Assembly (NCBI GenBank): GCA_013396525.1
Contig: VWYX01000408.1
Span: forward strand, 172,983-236,982
Source of the DNA: Chaetorhynchus papuensis
Taxonomy: Eukaryota > Chordata > Aves > Passeriformes > Rhipiduridae
Length of the DNA stretch: 64,000 nt
Reading direction: 5' to 3'
Below the pieces are notes generated by a model, which searched no databases, was not told where the DNA came from, and saw only the letters and a list, made by a program, of their open reading frames with translations. Shown here in pieces: positions 39,522 to 51,945 of the stretch. The position numbers and the translations under genes are program-made. Every line of letters starts with the position of its first letter. The first letter of the stretch is position 1.

Positions 39522-42500
39522 GTGAGTAATTCTTAACAGATGATTTTATTAATTGGTTTTCTCTTTGTTTGCTCTTACTGTGTATCTGAGGAGAAGTCTT
39601 CTGGGAGTTGTAATGTATTGCACATAGGACTGTTCCTGAAGCAGCACCTTGAGTCATTTGAACCATTTGACTCTGCAGACAAACTGGGGGGTTTTATTCT
39701 AATTTTTTAATGTGGTTTTGTACTAGTGATGTCTGATTAATGAGAGACCCATATTTTCCCATTGACTGAAATATCCTCTGCCAGCACCATACAGTGGCTT
39801 GCCAGGTAAGTGTTTTGTCTAATGTGTGAAACATGTATGTTATGAAATATGAGACTGAGTTCTGTAGTCCAGAGTAGGCTTCTTTGGCAGCAGCACAGTC
39901 CAGTGCTTCCTGGCAGGGCAGAAGAGCCTGATGCTGTTTAAGTTGGGGAGGCAGTAGATGAAAACAGCAATAATTGCTCTTACTGGATTATTGACAGAAT
40001 GGCATGAAACTTGTGCCTTGTGAGAGCCGTCCCCGTTTTCCAGAAGAATGGCTGATGGTCTTCCCAAGCACCCATGCTCAATGTGACAGGCGCAGGCAGC
40101 AGTGTGTGCAGGAGGACTGGCCACCTCTGGAGGTAGAGGTGATCTGGGCAATCATTCCCATGCAGCAGCTGCTGGGCAAGTAGAGGGGCCTTGTTTGTAC
40201 ATACTGTCCAGGACACATTTCCCATTCAAAGCCACCACCCTCACAGAGCATTCAACAGTTGCAGTGCTTCCAGTGGTTTTTTACTTCGGCAGGGAAAGCA
40301 TTTGAAGGGTGCCACATTGTTCTCCGAGCTTCTGTATTCCTTCACAGAGGAGATAGAGCAGGCAGCTGCAATGACCCATCCTCCCCGTGGCTCTGCTAAG
40401 TCTCAATACAGCAAGCAATCACTGGCAGTGGCGGTGATTTTCTGGTATGAAAAGTCACTCGTTAGGAATTGTCTGTTGCTGCCATTGACTAATTTATCAC
40501 TGTACCCCAGCCATGAGAGGGTGATTACTGTAGCACTTTGGTCTGAACTGCTTTGGAACCACCAGCCCTGACAGAAAAGTTGTGTGTGCTATCCCCAGTC
40601 ATGTGAGCCAACCAGGCTCTAGGGCAGCCACCCATGATGTGGGTGCAGCCTTATCGAGAGACACAGGACTTTACCCTTGCTGGTATTTAATTCACTGCTG
40701 AGGTCTGAGACATTATCTGTCTCTGTGTTGTTTCTTTATCAAGATTTGCCAGCCAGACAACGGAGGTACTGGTGAACAAAAGGCAGCTAATTCTGCATTT
40801 TCTAACTGTGAGCAGATTCTGTGTATGACACCACACACTGCAATGTATTTTAAAAGAACACTGTGATGTTCTTGTGTAGCTTGACACTGCAGTGGAAACA
40901 GGTTTAGCTGTCTTCGATTTCCTTGTAAACACTGTGTGAGTTTTTCTGCAATTGAATTGATTCCTGGTAAGCTTTCCCTGAAATTGCTCAGCAAAGCCCA
41001 TATTCTTCCCAAATGGCTGTGAATGCCCGCCGGCTTCAGCTCTGCAGCTTGAGGTGTGCCTGTGGCTCACCTGCTGCCTGTGGTTGCACAGAATAGGACT
41101 GTCAGCATGGGATCTCTACCTTGCTAATAAGTTGCTGGGTCAGGCACTTTTGTTCCAGCAATTTCAAGCAAAGTCTAACTTTGTTCCCTTGTTTTTGCTT
41201 AGCTTTCTGTAATGATGACTTGTAAGGAGACCTAGCCAACAAACTTTGCTAAAAGAAGGGGCGGCCCAAAAACAATTGAGCAAAAATCTAAATCTCTGAT
41301 CCCCTTGTGGACAATTTATTTTACTTAGAAAAAAAAAATAATACACACATACCCTGAGCCAGATGTTGTCACTTGATTTTGTCCAGGAGAAGAATGAAAA
41401 TAACATCTGAGACTGGAATACATCCGAATATTTCTGAATTCTTCACAAAAGCTGAATTATAATGCAATCAAAATAACTTTTTCCATCTTTACAATTCTGA
41501 CTTGATTCTGCATAAATAGAAGATGCAATTTGTGCTGTGTAGAGTGCTTAGTTATGTACAAGATGTTTCATTCTAGTTTATCCAGAGTGAGTGAGTATTT
41601 CTCACAAAAGCATGCCAGAAAACTTTCTAAGGAGATTAAAAAAGATCTTGTAAAGCCCAGTGCTTTTACTGACAAATATTAACAGTACAGGGGCTAGTAC
41701 TGATGTCAGTTCTACCTGAAGACTTCACTACAGCCAGTCCAATCTTCCTTTAAGTTTAAAAGAAAAATACATTCTGCAAAAGGAAATAAGTAGTCCATTT
41801 CCCTCTGCAGAGCTCAGCACTAATTAAAATATTCTTAATTTGGTTTAGTGTAATTCACTTCAAAAATGAACTAACATTCGCTGAAGTAACACCACTGTAA
41901 TTCTGAGTAAGTCTGTCTGCACAGGGAATTTGTGGATTTTTAATGAATTCACCTTGAATTCGTGTCTTTTTTGAGCTTTGGATAATTTTCTTGACTGTGA
42001 CAAGTCTCTGCATTGAGAAGCAAAGCTCCCGTAGGGTGCCAGAAAGAGCAAGACTGTAGCCGTTTATCGTAATTTGTGCTGCCTGGAGTTAGCCATGAAG
42101 AGACTGTGGAAGCTGCAGGAGCAGGAAAGAAGAGTCGGCTCGAGCTTTCCTTGGCTGCCTACACTGCTGGGACAGGTCCATTGCCAGCCCACCTTCCTGC
42201 ATGCCTCAAGCACAGACACAGCCTTTGTGGCTGTCCTTGCTGCTCCAGGACCTCTTAGGTAAAAGCCTCCAGGCTTTCACCAAACGAGCTCTTCTGGGTC
42301 AAATACAGATCCCTCCGGAGGGAAGCAGGCAGTGGTCAGGGGATGTTGCCCTGTCTGAAGCCCTACACTCTTTACTTGACAGCCATTGAGTTCAGTCCTT
42401 CACAAACTTCCGTGGCCAATTTTGGGATGTTTCAGTCACATGTACTTCAGTTCTCCATCTGCAAAACCAAGGTCCAGTTTACCAAGGTCATAAATCCTAT

Positions 42501-45500
42501 GGGACAAGGGCTGCTGCTGGACACTGGCACAGTGCCTGGCCCAGGGCACCTTTGCTCTGCCTGGACTCTGCCCCTCACACTCCTAAATAAACACAGATGT
42601 GCAAATAGAGGGATGTGCACACGGTTTTGTGTGGTAAAACGGTACTGCTCAGGAAAAGCAGCCGAATCCTCGGGGAAGAGGAAATGCTGACTCCAAATGC
42701 TGCCCTTTAGGGTTTGACATTTCCATTCTTCATAAGCTGATTACTGATTCATGCAGTTCATATGATGTTTTCTCAAAGACACAGTAAAGCCATTCAGTCT
42801 TTTTTTGGCCTTACACATTCAATCTCTGTTCAGGCTTTATTTTTCCCTAGGATTTGTAGAACTAGCACTAGACTTAATATCTGAAAACTATGCAACTTAG
42901 AGAAAATGCTGAAAGACGGGCGATAAATGCATTACTTTCTTTCGTTTACAGATTTTTCCTCATTTAAAAATTAAACAGATTTACAAAGCCCAGGAACTTG
43001 AAGATCTGAATATTTTTCAAAACAATAGTACTTCCTTTACTCAGATTAAATGTTAACCAAATAAAAAGTAGGATATTTAACTGCTTCTGCCTTTGGTTCA
43101 GGGAACCATAAAGTTGTCTCTGTCCTGATTTTTATTTTTCAGAAGATTACACTGTGTTTCTGAGTTTATGGTGAATATGTATTGTGAAATGAAATCGTTT
43201 ACTAGGCAATAAACATTATGCTCATCTACTTTTTAACATTGCATATTATATCACAATAATAGTGCTACACAGCATTTCTTCTGAAGTTTTCATAGGAAAG
43301 CAGTTGTCACAATATACATACTTAACTTTCTTTAAAAGTTCTTTTAGGGGAAGTGGTAGGTGTAGGCAACCTAAAAACTACTGCTAGTTGCTTATAAAAC
43401 TTCTTTAACCCTTTTCTCTTGTCTAATTAACATAATTAGAGTAAAGTAAGACCAGCTGTTTCTAACCTGTATTTAGTTTGTACTTTAATGTTTCTTTTTG
43501 AGCCTGTGTGAAGGGACTGGGCACCTGAGGCTTTTTGTCCATCTGTATTAGTTAATCTAATAAAATACGTGGCCTCACTCTACTAATATTGATCCCCTTC
43601 TATAAAAATGTGAACATTTAAATGTGGACACTTAAAATAAAGGTTCTCTTGACATGAGGACTTGCTTGTGAATGAAACCTGCTTGTGCCAGGAAGACTAC
43701 AGCATGGGATGAGAGTCATTGAGCACAGAGCCTACTGGCCTCTGTAGAAAACATCTTGGCATAGCCACTGTGTGTAACAACAGAAAAGTGCCTTCCCCAG
43801 CCCCGCACCTCTCGCCTGGACCTGGGTTTGATGTAAGGGCAGATCTGTTTCCTAACCAGTTCCTCTGAGATACAGAAGTCAAACTCTGCTTGTGATAAGT
43901 TTACTCTGTTAAAAATTACTGGTAAGTCGATGGCTGAGTTGAAATAAGTTCCTTGGCTACACACAGCTGCCTCTGTAGGACACCAGCTGTAGGAACAGAC
44001 TCACGGGTCCTTCAGCCGGACGTGTGCTCGTCTGCTTTGGATGGGCCCATGTGTGGCCATGTCCTGTCATCATTTCCAGGCAAGTGTCCCACTCTAAGGT
44101 CTTGCAGCGATAGTGTTGCTGCTTTCCACAGCCATAATCAAACAAATGCTCAGTAGATTTTAAAAAAAAGGGGACATTTCACCAGTTGCCTTTTTTGACA
44201 TCTGGGATCTGTCATCATGCAAATCTGGATTATTTAATTAGCCAAATAGTTTCTTGATAGTCAAAAGCTTTACATATATCTTATCATCCAAAAGAAATTA
44301 ATAAGTGCTACAACCCTGTTTCCCTTGGAAGGTAACACAGGAGGCTCTGGGGAGCATGACTGTATTAGTAAGTCAGGACAAAGTGCGAGACTGTACAGAG
44401 CTGACAGCAGCCCTGGTGTTTAACTGCTGTGCTGTCCTTGGCTGTGCCCCCATGGCCCTGCTTCGGGACAGAGTTGGGACCATTGAGTCGAGCCACATGA
44501 TAGCCTGTTGCTAGTGTTAGGCAGTTGTGCAATCAGGTCTATCTAGACAGATCATGCCACTACCCTTGATAAGAAAAAGGCATTTTAGGAACAGTCCTGG
44601 CATTCCTGACCACTGCATCTTTACAGGAGTGTTTTTTTGAAGTGTGCCATTTCACACCAAAAAAGTAAAGCCTCAGCTAGGTTTTTGCAGAGCACTCTGA
44701 AAGCTGGGGGTGCAGTGAGCCTCACACACTTCAGTGGCCAACTCCAAACGACTCTGTAGCCCTGAAACAAGCAGCACTAATGAACAAAGAGCCAGCAAAC
44801 AGGGACGGCTCTGAGAGCAAGTTTCATAACCACTGTCCCCCTCCGGGAAAGGCAGTCCCAAGACAGTGAGCCTTGCCAGGCAGATCCAGCATCTTTCCTC
44901 CATTTGGACAGAAGACAAGATCAAATGACAGGCACTCCTGTGGGGGAAGGTTTTGCAGGTCCTCTGAAGCTGCTTCTTGCTGCCGCTGAGTTTAAACTCA
45001 GGGTGAAGCATGGAAGCTGTGAAGGAAAAGAGCAAATGAAACCATTTCCTTCCCCTTGAGAGCCTGTTCCTCTGCACTCATGTTGCTTTTAGACGAAGGA
45101 AAAATTTGGCACTGAAAATGGGATATCTGTCTTCTCTGTTGTGGCAAGCATCCATTTCAGGTGAGATTCATCCAGTAGAGGAAGGGTTAGATCCTGGCGA
45201 AAGAAGTGGCATGTTCCTAGGAATGGTTGGATAAGGCCCCAGGGGACTGATCGGTGGTTCTGCATGCCTCCATCTACATCCCAAAGACCATTTGGAGGTG
45301 CTGTTGCTGAGCAGGCTGATGTGACAGTACTGGCTCTCCCACTTCTCACAGCAGATCACAGCTGTGGATCGATTATACAATCTCCTGACAATGCTCCTCC
45401 TATATGAGGAGTCACTGTGTGTGGCACCCATCCCTCCCCCATTTGGTCTCTCTCAGTTCCCTGCCTTTGGCAGCTCCAGCCCCCTGTGTGCTCTCCTCAT

Positions 45501-47606
45501 TCAGGATGTCTTATTTCTCACCTCTACCAGGATCTCCCTATCTGGCCTCCTTAGCCAGCCCCAGCTCTCTTTGTCCATTATTTGTTAATCCTGTCTCACC
45601 TCACTATACCTTCCTTTCCCTGGTCCTTTCATCTCTCAACTATTTTCCAGCTCCTTATCCTGATTTTCTCTTGTGGCCTAGATAGAGTACAGTGTGGACA
45701 GACACCTTGCCCCACTTGTTCTTCCCCACTGTAGTCTAGCTTTCATCTGCTCTGGTTTTAAGTCAGTCCATCCTTCCAGAGAGTGCAGACGTATTGGTGA
45801 AGGCATGAAACACAGAACTGGAAAACACAAACCATTTTTTTTTTTGCTTTTTTACTAATGTTACTGGTTAAGCAGATGAATTGTGGCTGATATGTCTCTG
45901 TAGCTGGGGAACTTCAGTTCAAGCGGGGGGAGGTTTGTGAAGCTGGCAGTGCTTGGGAAAAGGCTCTCTCTGTAGGCAGAGTCATTTCTAGATTTGGCTG
46001 GTCTTCCCTCTGCTCTTAGACTTACTTTTGCACTGACAATTTTACTTTCCACATCATTGCTGTGCCCAGCTCCATTTACACTGGTTGGGCTTGCCAGTGT
46101 GATGCTTAGGCTTTTACCATCTCACCAGGTCTGTCCCTGGATTCTGGCACTCCTGCATGGATTGCCTGGTACCCTCAGGTTTTTGGCAGGGACTGGTCCA
46201 CCCAGGCAGGCTATGCCCAGGCCCAAGACCCAGCAGGACAGGTACACGGCAGGATTTGCCTTTGGATGCAATAGGACCCTTCTGCTGAATCCTTGGGTTG
46301 TGTTTTGCTCAGCTGGTCAGATTTGAAGCAGTGAGTCAAAAAGCCCATCCTGGTAAAATCTGTTCAAGTGCAGAGTCATTGCAGGTGTTGCTGATCTCCT
46401 CTGCAGCAAGGCACCCGCCTTTCAGGGACACTGAGCATACAAAGCCTCACAGCTTCAAATTTACAGCTGTCCAAAATAAATGTGTAAACTCAATGGAGTT
46501 TATTTAATTCTGCTTTATAATACACTTAACTTGATACCAAGTAAAAGAAATAATCTGGCAAAGACATCATTAAACAGTTTAATAAGGACTGGATGACTCA
46601 TTTTGTTTGAACAAATGGATTATTTTGCAATCAGAAGTACAAATGTTAACCAGCTTTATTTTTAGTTGAAAATGCCAAGAGGTCAGAAACAATTAAAGCA
46701 ATTGTAAGGTGGGAGTATCCAGGGTTTGTGTTCTTTTGGATTTACACCTTACTAAAATTGCTTTTATTGCAGCTTAGCAACTTAGCAACATTTTTCTGAT
46801 AAGATAACAGGAATGACTGTGTAGGCACATTTAGTGGTAAGAAGAAATCAGAGACAAACAGAAATGGAGAACACTTTTCATTTTAATAGCAAAAAGTTGA
46901 AAAACTGACAGGATCTGCTTTTTCCTTCCATGGTTTGAAATTTAGTGGTTGTATTTTAAAAGAAAAGTCTGACCTGCTTAGGACTTACTCATCAGCTCAA
47001 AATTCAATGTTTGGAATCAGCTGCAAGCTATTTCATGTTCAAAGTTTCACTTTGAAAGTTTATTGTGTTTAAAGTTTTAAGTGCAAAGAGTAGCTACCTG
47101 AATTGCAGCTCAGCAACAGGACAGCTTTGAGAACAGACACTGTGGGCATCAGTAGGCACTGTCCCTAGCAAGCCATGTGCTAGGAAGGCTGGAGGCATAT
47201 CTGGGGAAGAATGTTCTTTTTACTGCTCCTGCTGTCAGGGGGTTGAGATTTACTGGCCCCATAGAATGATGTAGCATGGAGTCACTGTTGCAGCACCTTG
47301 CTCAGACTGTCCTTGATGTACCCAATGCAGCAGAGGCACTTGAGACACCTGAGGGGCCACCACCACACCAGGGGTCACCACGAAGCTTGTGTGATCCCAG
47401 GAGGGTGGCAGGGGCCAGTGGCCCAAGGGAAATTGGAGCCTACAGAGCCCCGTGCCAAGGTGCTGCTGGTGACAAGCAGTTCTGTGCTTGCAGTATGATG
47501 CTGTGCCTGGGTTTCACCAGCACATTGAGCCCTCGCTACTGTTGTTGCCTGATGTGCTTCTCATCCCCATCTGGAATGCCTTGGTAACCACGTGTTCCCT
47601 GTGCAG
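39522..47606 (+). other. PEPD: PEPD intron 14 (about 8.1 kb)
   Basis: Donor GTGAGT at 39522 and acceptor GTGCAG ending at 47606, joining two phase-0 exons. I see no further exon, RNA gene or nameable repeat. Local GC rises over the last 350 bases before the acceptor, without a convincing coding frame. Confidence 0.85.
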
Positions 47607-47756
47607 GTGCGGATCGAGGACGACATCGCGGTGACAGCCACTGGAATGGAGCTGCTCACATGCGTCCCACGGACCGTGGAAGAAATAGAGGATTTTATGG
47701 CAGAAGGCCAGAGCAGTTCCAAATCATTTGACTGCCTTTCCAGCCAAAAGCAGTAA
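47607..47756 (+). CDS. PEPD: PEPD (prolidase) last coding exon with stop
   Basis: The exon encodes 49 residues beginning VRIEDDIAVT, followed by TAA at 47754-47756. Glu452, the fifth metal ligand, is the fourth residue, in VRIED. ELLTCVPRTVEEIE is conserved with human. The final 14 or so residues (from SSSKSF to QKQ) differ from the human tail. The protein would end at residue 497 by ungapped human numbering, four beyond the 493-residue human enzyme. This tail is outside the catalytic fold, so the enzyme should be functional. All metal ligands seen in the window are intact. Confidence 0.97.
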   Translation: MRIEDDIAVTATGMELLTCVPRTVEEIEDFMAEGQSSSKSFDCLSSQKQ

Positions 47757-48195
47757 ACTTCAGGATGATACTTACTGCCTCAACTAATCAGTCATCATTC
47801 TGATTTAATGCTGCAGCATATAAAATAAAATGCATCCAATTCTTAATAGCAAGACAGACAGGCAGGCTATTAGCTGGAAAACTTCATGCATTAAAAGTGA
47901 AGTAGAAGGCTTCAGCACTTGATACCCAGGTAACTCAACTGCTGCTTGCAATCAGCAGTTTACGTGACCAAGTGGCAGCTAAATAGCCCTGCTGCCTTAT
48001 CAGTGGGACTTATACTTCTGTCACATCTCAGCTCAGATGTATCTTGCAATTAAATCTGAATTTTGATGATTGAGACTCTAAAATACCAAATGGATTATCT
48101 GAAAGCTATGAGCAATTATAACACTCTTAAGTCCTTTTTTAAACTTCATCACAAATACTGTGAAAAATAGAAATAAAAATCAATTGTTCTCAGTG
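47757..48195 (+). other. PEPD: PEPD 3' UTR (inferred end)
   Basis: Sequence following the TAA stop is AT-rich. It has an AATAAA hexamer at 47824-47829 and a second at 48172-48177. The latter is followed within about 15-25 bases by a T/GT-containing segment. The distal signal gives a UTR of about 430 bases. The cleavage position is inferred from these signals only. Confidence 0.6.
48172..48177 (+). terminator. PEPD: PEPD poly(A) signal (probable)
   Basis: Canonical AATAAA 416 bases after the stop codon. An alternative AATAAA lies at 47824, only about 70 bases after the stop, and may be used as a proximal site. Confidence 0.55.
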
Positions 48196-48447
48196 GACAT
48201 AATGACATACATTTTTCTTATGGATCTGTATTGATGCAGTAAACAGAGTCAAATTTTTATTAAAATCCACCTTGGCATCATTTATTTTCACAACTTCGTG
48301 GTCATTATGCTTTTCTGCTCCAGTTCCTGCTTCTTTATCTGACCCTACTATAAATTTGTGCTCTGCAAACTTTGACCCTTCGCTAGCCAGAGTCTTCTGC
48401 TCGGGATAGTGGCGGCACTGATCCTTCACACACAGCCCCATGCTCAT
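48190..48447 (-). other. Unassigned 85-codon open frame, antisense just beyond the PEPD 3' end
   Basis: An ATG-to-stop frame beginning MSMGLCVKDQCRHYP, rich in Lys, Glu, Asp and His in its middle part. Its first third uses mostly G/C-ending codons, unlike the local AT-rich background. I do not recognise a family. There is no signal peptide or membrane segment. It has no obvious promoter; an AG preceded by a weakly pyrimidine-rich tract lies just upstream on the minus strand. It could be a decayed retrocopy, a small exon of an unannotated transcript, or chance. Listed as unresolved, not as a gene. Confidence 0.25.
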
Positions 48448-51080
48448 TATATTTGTTCATCTGTTTGTTTCTTAAAAAAACAGATTGCTATGGTGTTTGT
48501 GACCCCGAAAAGTTGAAAGAAGGGAGTATCTTTGCTGCAGGGCTCGTGGTCATTCAGCAGTGTATGCTGTGCAGCATGAGAGTTATTCTTAACAGTTCAT
48601 TGTTAGTTCAGAATGAAATAATGTAAATTTTATTTGGATACATTACAAACATATTAATGTTGGTCACAAAGTTATTTTCCACTCATGCAAGATTTAAATT
48701 ACCAAGAGAAGCTTTTCTTTACTCTAGGTATTCATCAGCCTGCAGGATAATAAATACATTTCTTGCACCATAAAATTGCACTAGGTGCTAGTAACTACAT
48801 AAAAATAATCTTTCTCACTTTACATACACATCAAAACTCCTGTTCAATATTCAGGCTCTGTTGCAGTTTGACTGCAAAGCCACTTCAGAACATCCCTCTG
48901 CTGTGTCAGGGGGAGCTGAAGCCACAGCAGAGCATCAGGGCCTTTCTGGGTCTCACTGCCTGCCAGATGAGGATTTTCCCACTGAAGGGATCAGCTGAGT
49001 TGGTATCTCAGCATCTTGGTGTGAGCATCTCAGTTCTGTTGCTCACACCAGGCCACTGACATGTGGGTGATGGGATCAACTGTGAGCTCCTGCAAGTGCC
49101 TGTCTTCACATGGGGGGCACAGCACAACATGGGCTTGGATGGTGTCAAAAACTGCTGTGCTGCAGCCTTTGTGCCTTCCTCAGGACTGGATTTAGGCCTG
49201 AAATAATTTCCTTAAAAACTGTCAAATACGTTGCTCTAGGAGAGCTCTTTTTGCTAAGTGGGTTGGTCTGTGTGACAAGAACCTGCTCTTTATTCCCAAC
49301 AGCTTGGTGACCCATTGCTATGTAGGAAACTGCATGTGGGAGACCAAAGAAACATTGCAAAACAATCCAGAGGACTGCATTAATGTCACTCAATTAATAA
49401 ATAAGCCTATTTACATTTTTAGAGGTTTCTTGACATTGGTTTGTAAGAGGCAAGTGCAGGAATTCTTGACTGTGAAGGGGAACAGTTTTTTGAGGAAGGG
49501 AGAGTGTGAGATCAGAAGCCTGTATGTGCTGCTGCATTGATGTTCCTGCTGTGGTGACTGAAATCTTCCACCTCTGAGATGTAGTACCTCTACAAGGACA
49601 TCAGGCTTTTCTTTGGTAGCCCTGCAGACATGAGAACACAGAGACTGTTTTTGCATTGCTCTGAACTCATCTGCCCCTAAAACTCAGGGTTTTTTCAGTG
49701 CAAGACAGTGATCATGGCCTCAGCCTCGTTCCCCGAGTGTTCTGCTGTGGCAGGCTCTGAACACACCCAGGGGATGGCTCACTGCTTCGGGCACTCCGAA
49801 ACCTGCTGTTGCTTGGGTTCAGCAGCAGCTACTATTTTATAGTAACATTTAACAGATTTTGAAAGATGGAGAGCTTTGGAACCGTTTCAACGAAGCCATC
49901 ACCCCAGTGCCGTTAATAGGCCTTTCCCCGCCTGTGATGAATCTTGGCACAAGCTGGGCTCTGCTGCTGCAGAACAGGTCGAGCAATGCCGGGCTCTGCA
50001 GGAGGCAGAACTGGTTCTGCTCTGGGGTGTGGCAGCGCACGGACCCGCCGCGGGGCCGGGGAGCGCCCGCTCACGTACCCAGCTTCCTGCTCCGCCTGCC
50101 CGGCACGGGGATGCATTTTGGTCAGGGATGGGGCAACCTCTCCCATTTTCCTTCATCATCAGGCCCACGAACTTGGTGAATATAAATTTCATCGTTCGTT
50201 CCACAAGTTTGTTCTGTAATTATGATCGTTTTTATCCACTTAACCAAAAAGTGAATTAGACCTTTTTTCCTAAATTGTGAAGGGGAGGGGGAATAAACAT
50301 TTTTTTTAAAGGCAAAATGATATTTAATACTTCAAAATGTGATATTTAATAATTGAAAGTGTATTAATGGGGTGAAAATACAGATTATGGCAAATTTTCT
50401 TTTTGACTACATCAAGATATTGTATACTCTTACTATCATGTTTTCCCAAATGCCTTTTCCCCTTGGCACAAACAGACTTGAATAGAGTGGCACCGAAGTA
50501 ACAGAATGTGTGTTATGCAGAATTTGTGTGTTTAGAACAGTCTGAACACTTCTGAAATGATACATATAAATTGCTGCAGCAAATTGCTTCAGCTCCCTCG
50601 AGTTGGGTGCACTCTGAATTTACCTTGCAATTACCCAGCTGCAGCTACAGGAGTAGTTAAAGGAGTGCAGCCTCCCAGTGCTCATGGGGGCTAGAGCAGA
50701 CCCCCTTCCCTTAGTAGTACAGTGAGAAAGTGGGAATCAGGTTTCCTGGTGAAATGTGCAGTGCTGTAACTCCTTGTGTACCAACAGGATCTGGATTCTG
50801 TCACAGACTGGAGTTAAGAATAATGTGTCAAAAAGAAAATCTTAACTTTTATAGGTCTACACTGAAATTTTCTGTGCCTTGCAGCAGAGGGGTGAGATGG
50901 AGGTATTTTGCTGTCACACAGCCCGGGCTGCTTCACCTTGGGGGAAAGGGCCTTTGCTCCTTGGAGCTACTTTAGCAAGTGGGGGCTTGGACTAACACTG
51001 ACCCCTTGCCAGCAACCCTCACTGAGGGTACATTTAAAACAATGATTTGTTACAATCATGGCAGTGAGGGGCTGCAGAGC
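48448..51080. other. Intergenic DNA between the converging PEPD and CEBPG 3' ends
   Basis: Mostly AT-rich, with no recognisable gene. A short GC/CpG patch occurs at about 50000-50115 (CCGCCGCGGGGCCGGGG-type sequence), without a convincing frame, repeat family or core promoter motif. Confidence 0.6.
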
Positions 51081-51770
51081 CCGGTGTTCCTCCCAGGCTT
51101 TGTCCTGGTGCCAGCCAAGGACAAGGATCATTGTCCCGGTGNNNNNNNNNNNNNNNNNNNNNNNNNNNNNNNNNNNNNNNNNNNNNNNNNNNNNNNNNNN
51201 NNNNNNNNNNNNNNNNNNNNNNNNNNNNNNNNNNNNNNNNNNNNNNNNNNNNNNNNNNNNNNNNNNNNNNNNNNNNNNNNNNNNNNNNNNNNNNNNNNNN
51301 NNNNNNNNNNNNNNNNNNNNNNNNNNNNNNNNNNNNNNNNNNNNNNNNNNNNNNNNNNNNNNNNNNNNNNNNNNNNNNNNNNNNNNNNNNNNNNNNNNNN
51401 NNNNNNNNNNNNNNNNNNNNNNNNNNNNNNNNNNNNNNNNNNNNNNNNNNNNNNNNNNNNNNNNNNNNNNNNNNNNNNNNNNNNNNNNNNNNNNNNNNNN
51501 NNNNNNNNNNNNNNNNNNNNNNNNNNNNNNNNNNNNNNNNNNNNNNNNNNNNNNNNNNNNNNNNNNNNNNNNNNNNNNNNNNNNNNNNNNNNNNNNNNNN
51601 NNNNNNNNNNNNNNNNNNNNNNNNNNNNNNNNNNNNNNNNNNNNNNNNNNNNNNNNNNNNNNNNNNNNNNNNNNNNNNNNNNNNNNNNNNNNNNNNNNNN
51701 NNNNNNNNNNNNNNNNNNNNNNNNNNNNNNNNNNCCGGTGTCACCAAGGCCAGGGATCGCTGTCCCGGTG
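51081..51770. repeat. GC-rich minisatellite of about 30-31 bp unit, interrupted by the gap
   Basis: The sequence just left of the gap (51104-51141) has CCTGGTG followed after 31 bases by CCCGGTG. The intervening segment contains CAAGGACAAGGATCATTGT. Just right of the gap, CCGGTG is followed after about 30 bases by CCCGGTG with CAAGGCCAGGGATCGCTGT between. The two flanks are clearly diverged copies of one unit, so the missing bases probably consist of more copies. A weaker partial unit precedes at 51080. Confidence 0.75.
51142..51734. other. Assembly gap (593 N)
   Basis: A run of N flanked on both sides by copies of the same GC-rich tandem unit. The assembly probably broke in a repetitive GC-rich array. 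At a 31-bp period the stated length would hold about 19 units, if the gap size is a real estimate. Open frames spanning it are artefacts. Confidence 0.99.
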
Positions 51771-51945
51771 CGGGGAGGGGGCGGGGCTGGAGCCGTGTGG
51801 GCGCGGCTGCGGGTACAAGACAAAGGTGCTGTGTGGAGGCTGCGCCGCCATTTCTGTCATTTCTGTTCCTGTCCCGGGGCAGGAGCGGCGAACGGAGCGA
51901 GGGCCACGTCGCGTTTGGCTTTGTGGGCGCTTTGCGCGGCATCGC
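51735..51945. promoter_or_regulatory. Small CpG-rich, promoter-like patch between the two genes
   Basis: Right of the gap, the sequence is CpG-dense for about 200 bases. It contains a strong GC box (GGGGGCGGGGC, about 51777-51787) and GCCGCCATTT at 51844-51853, which matches the YY1-type motif common just downstream of transcription starts. It sits about 3.5 kb past the PEPD stop and about 1 kb past the inferred CEBPG 3' end, so neither known gene needs a promoter here. No coding frame follows convincingly. Confidence 0.35.
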
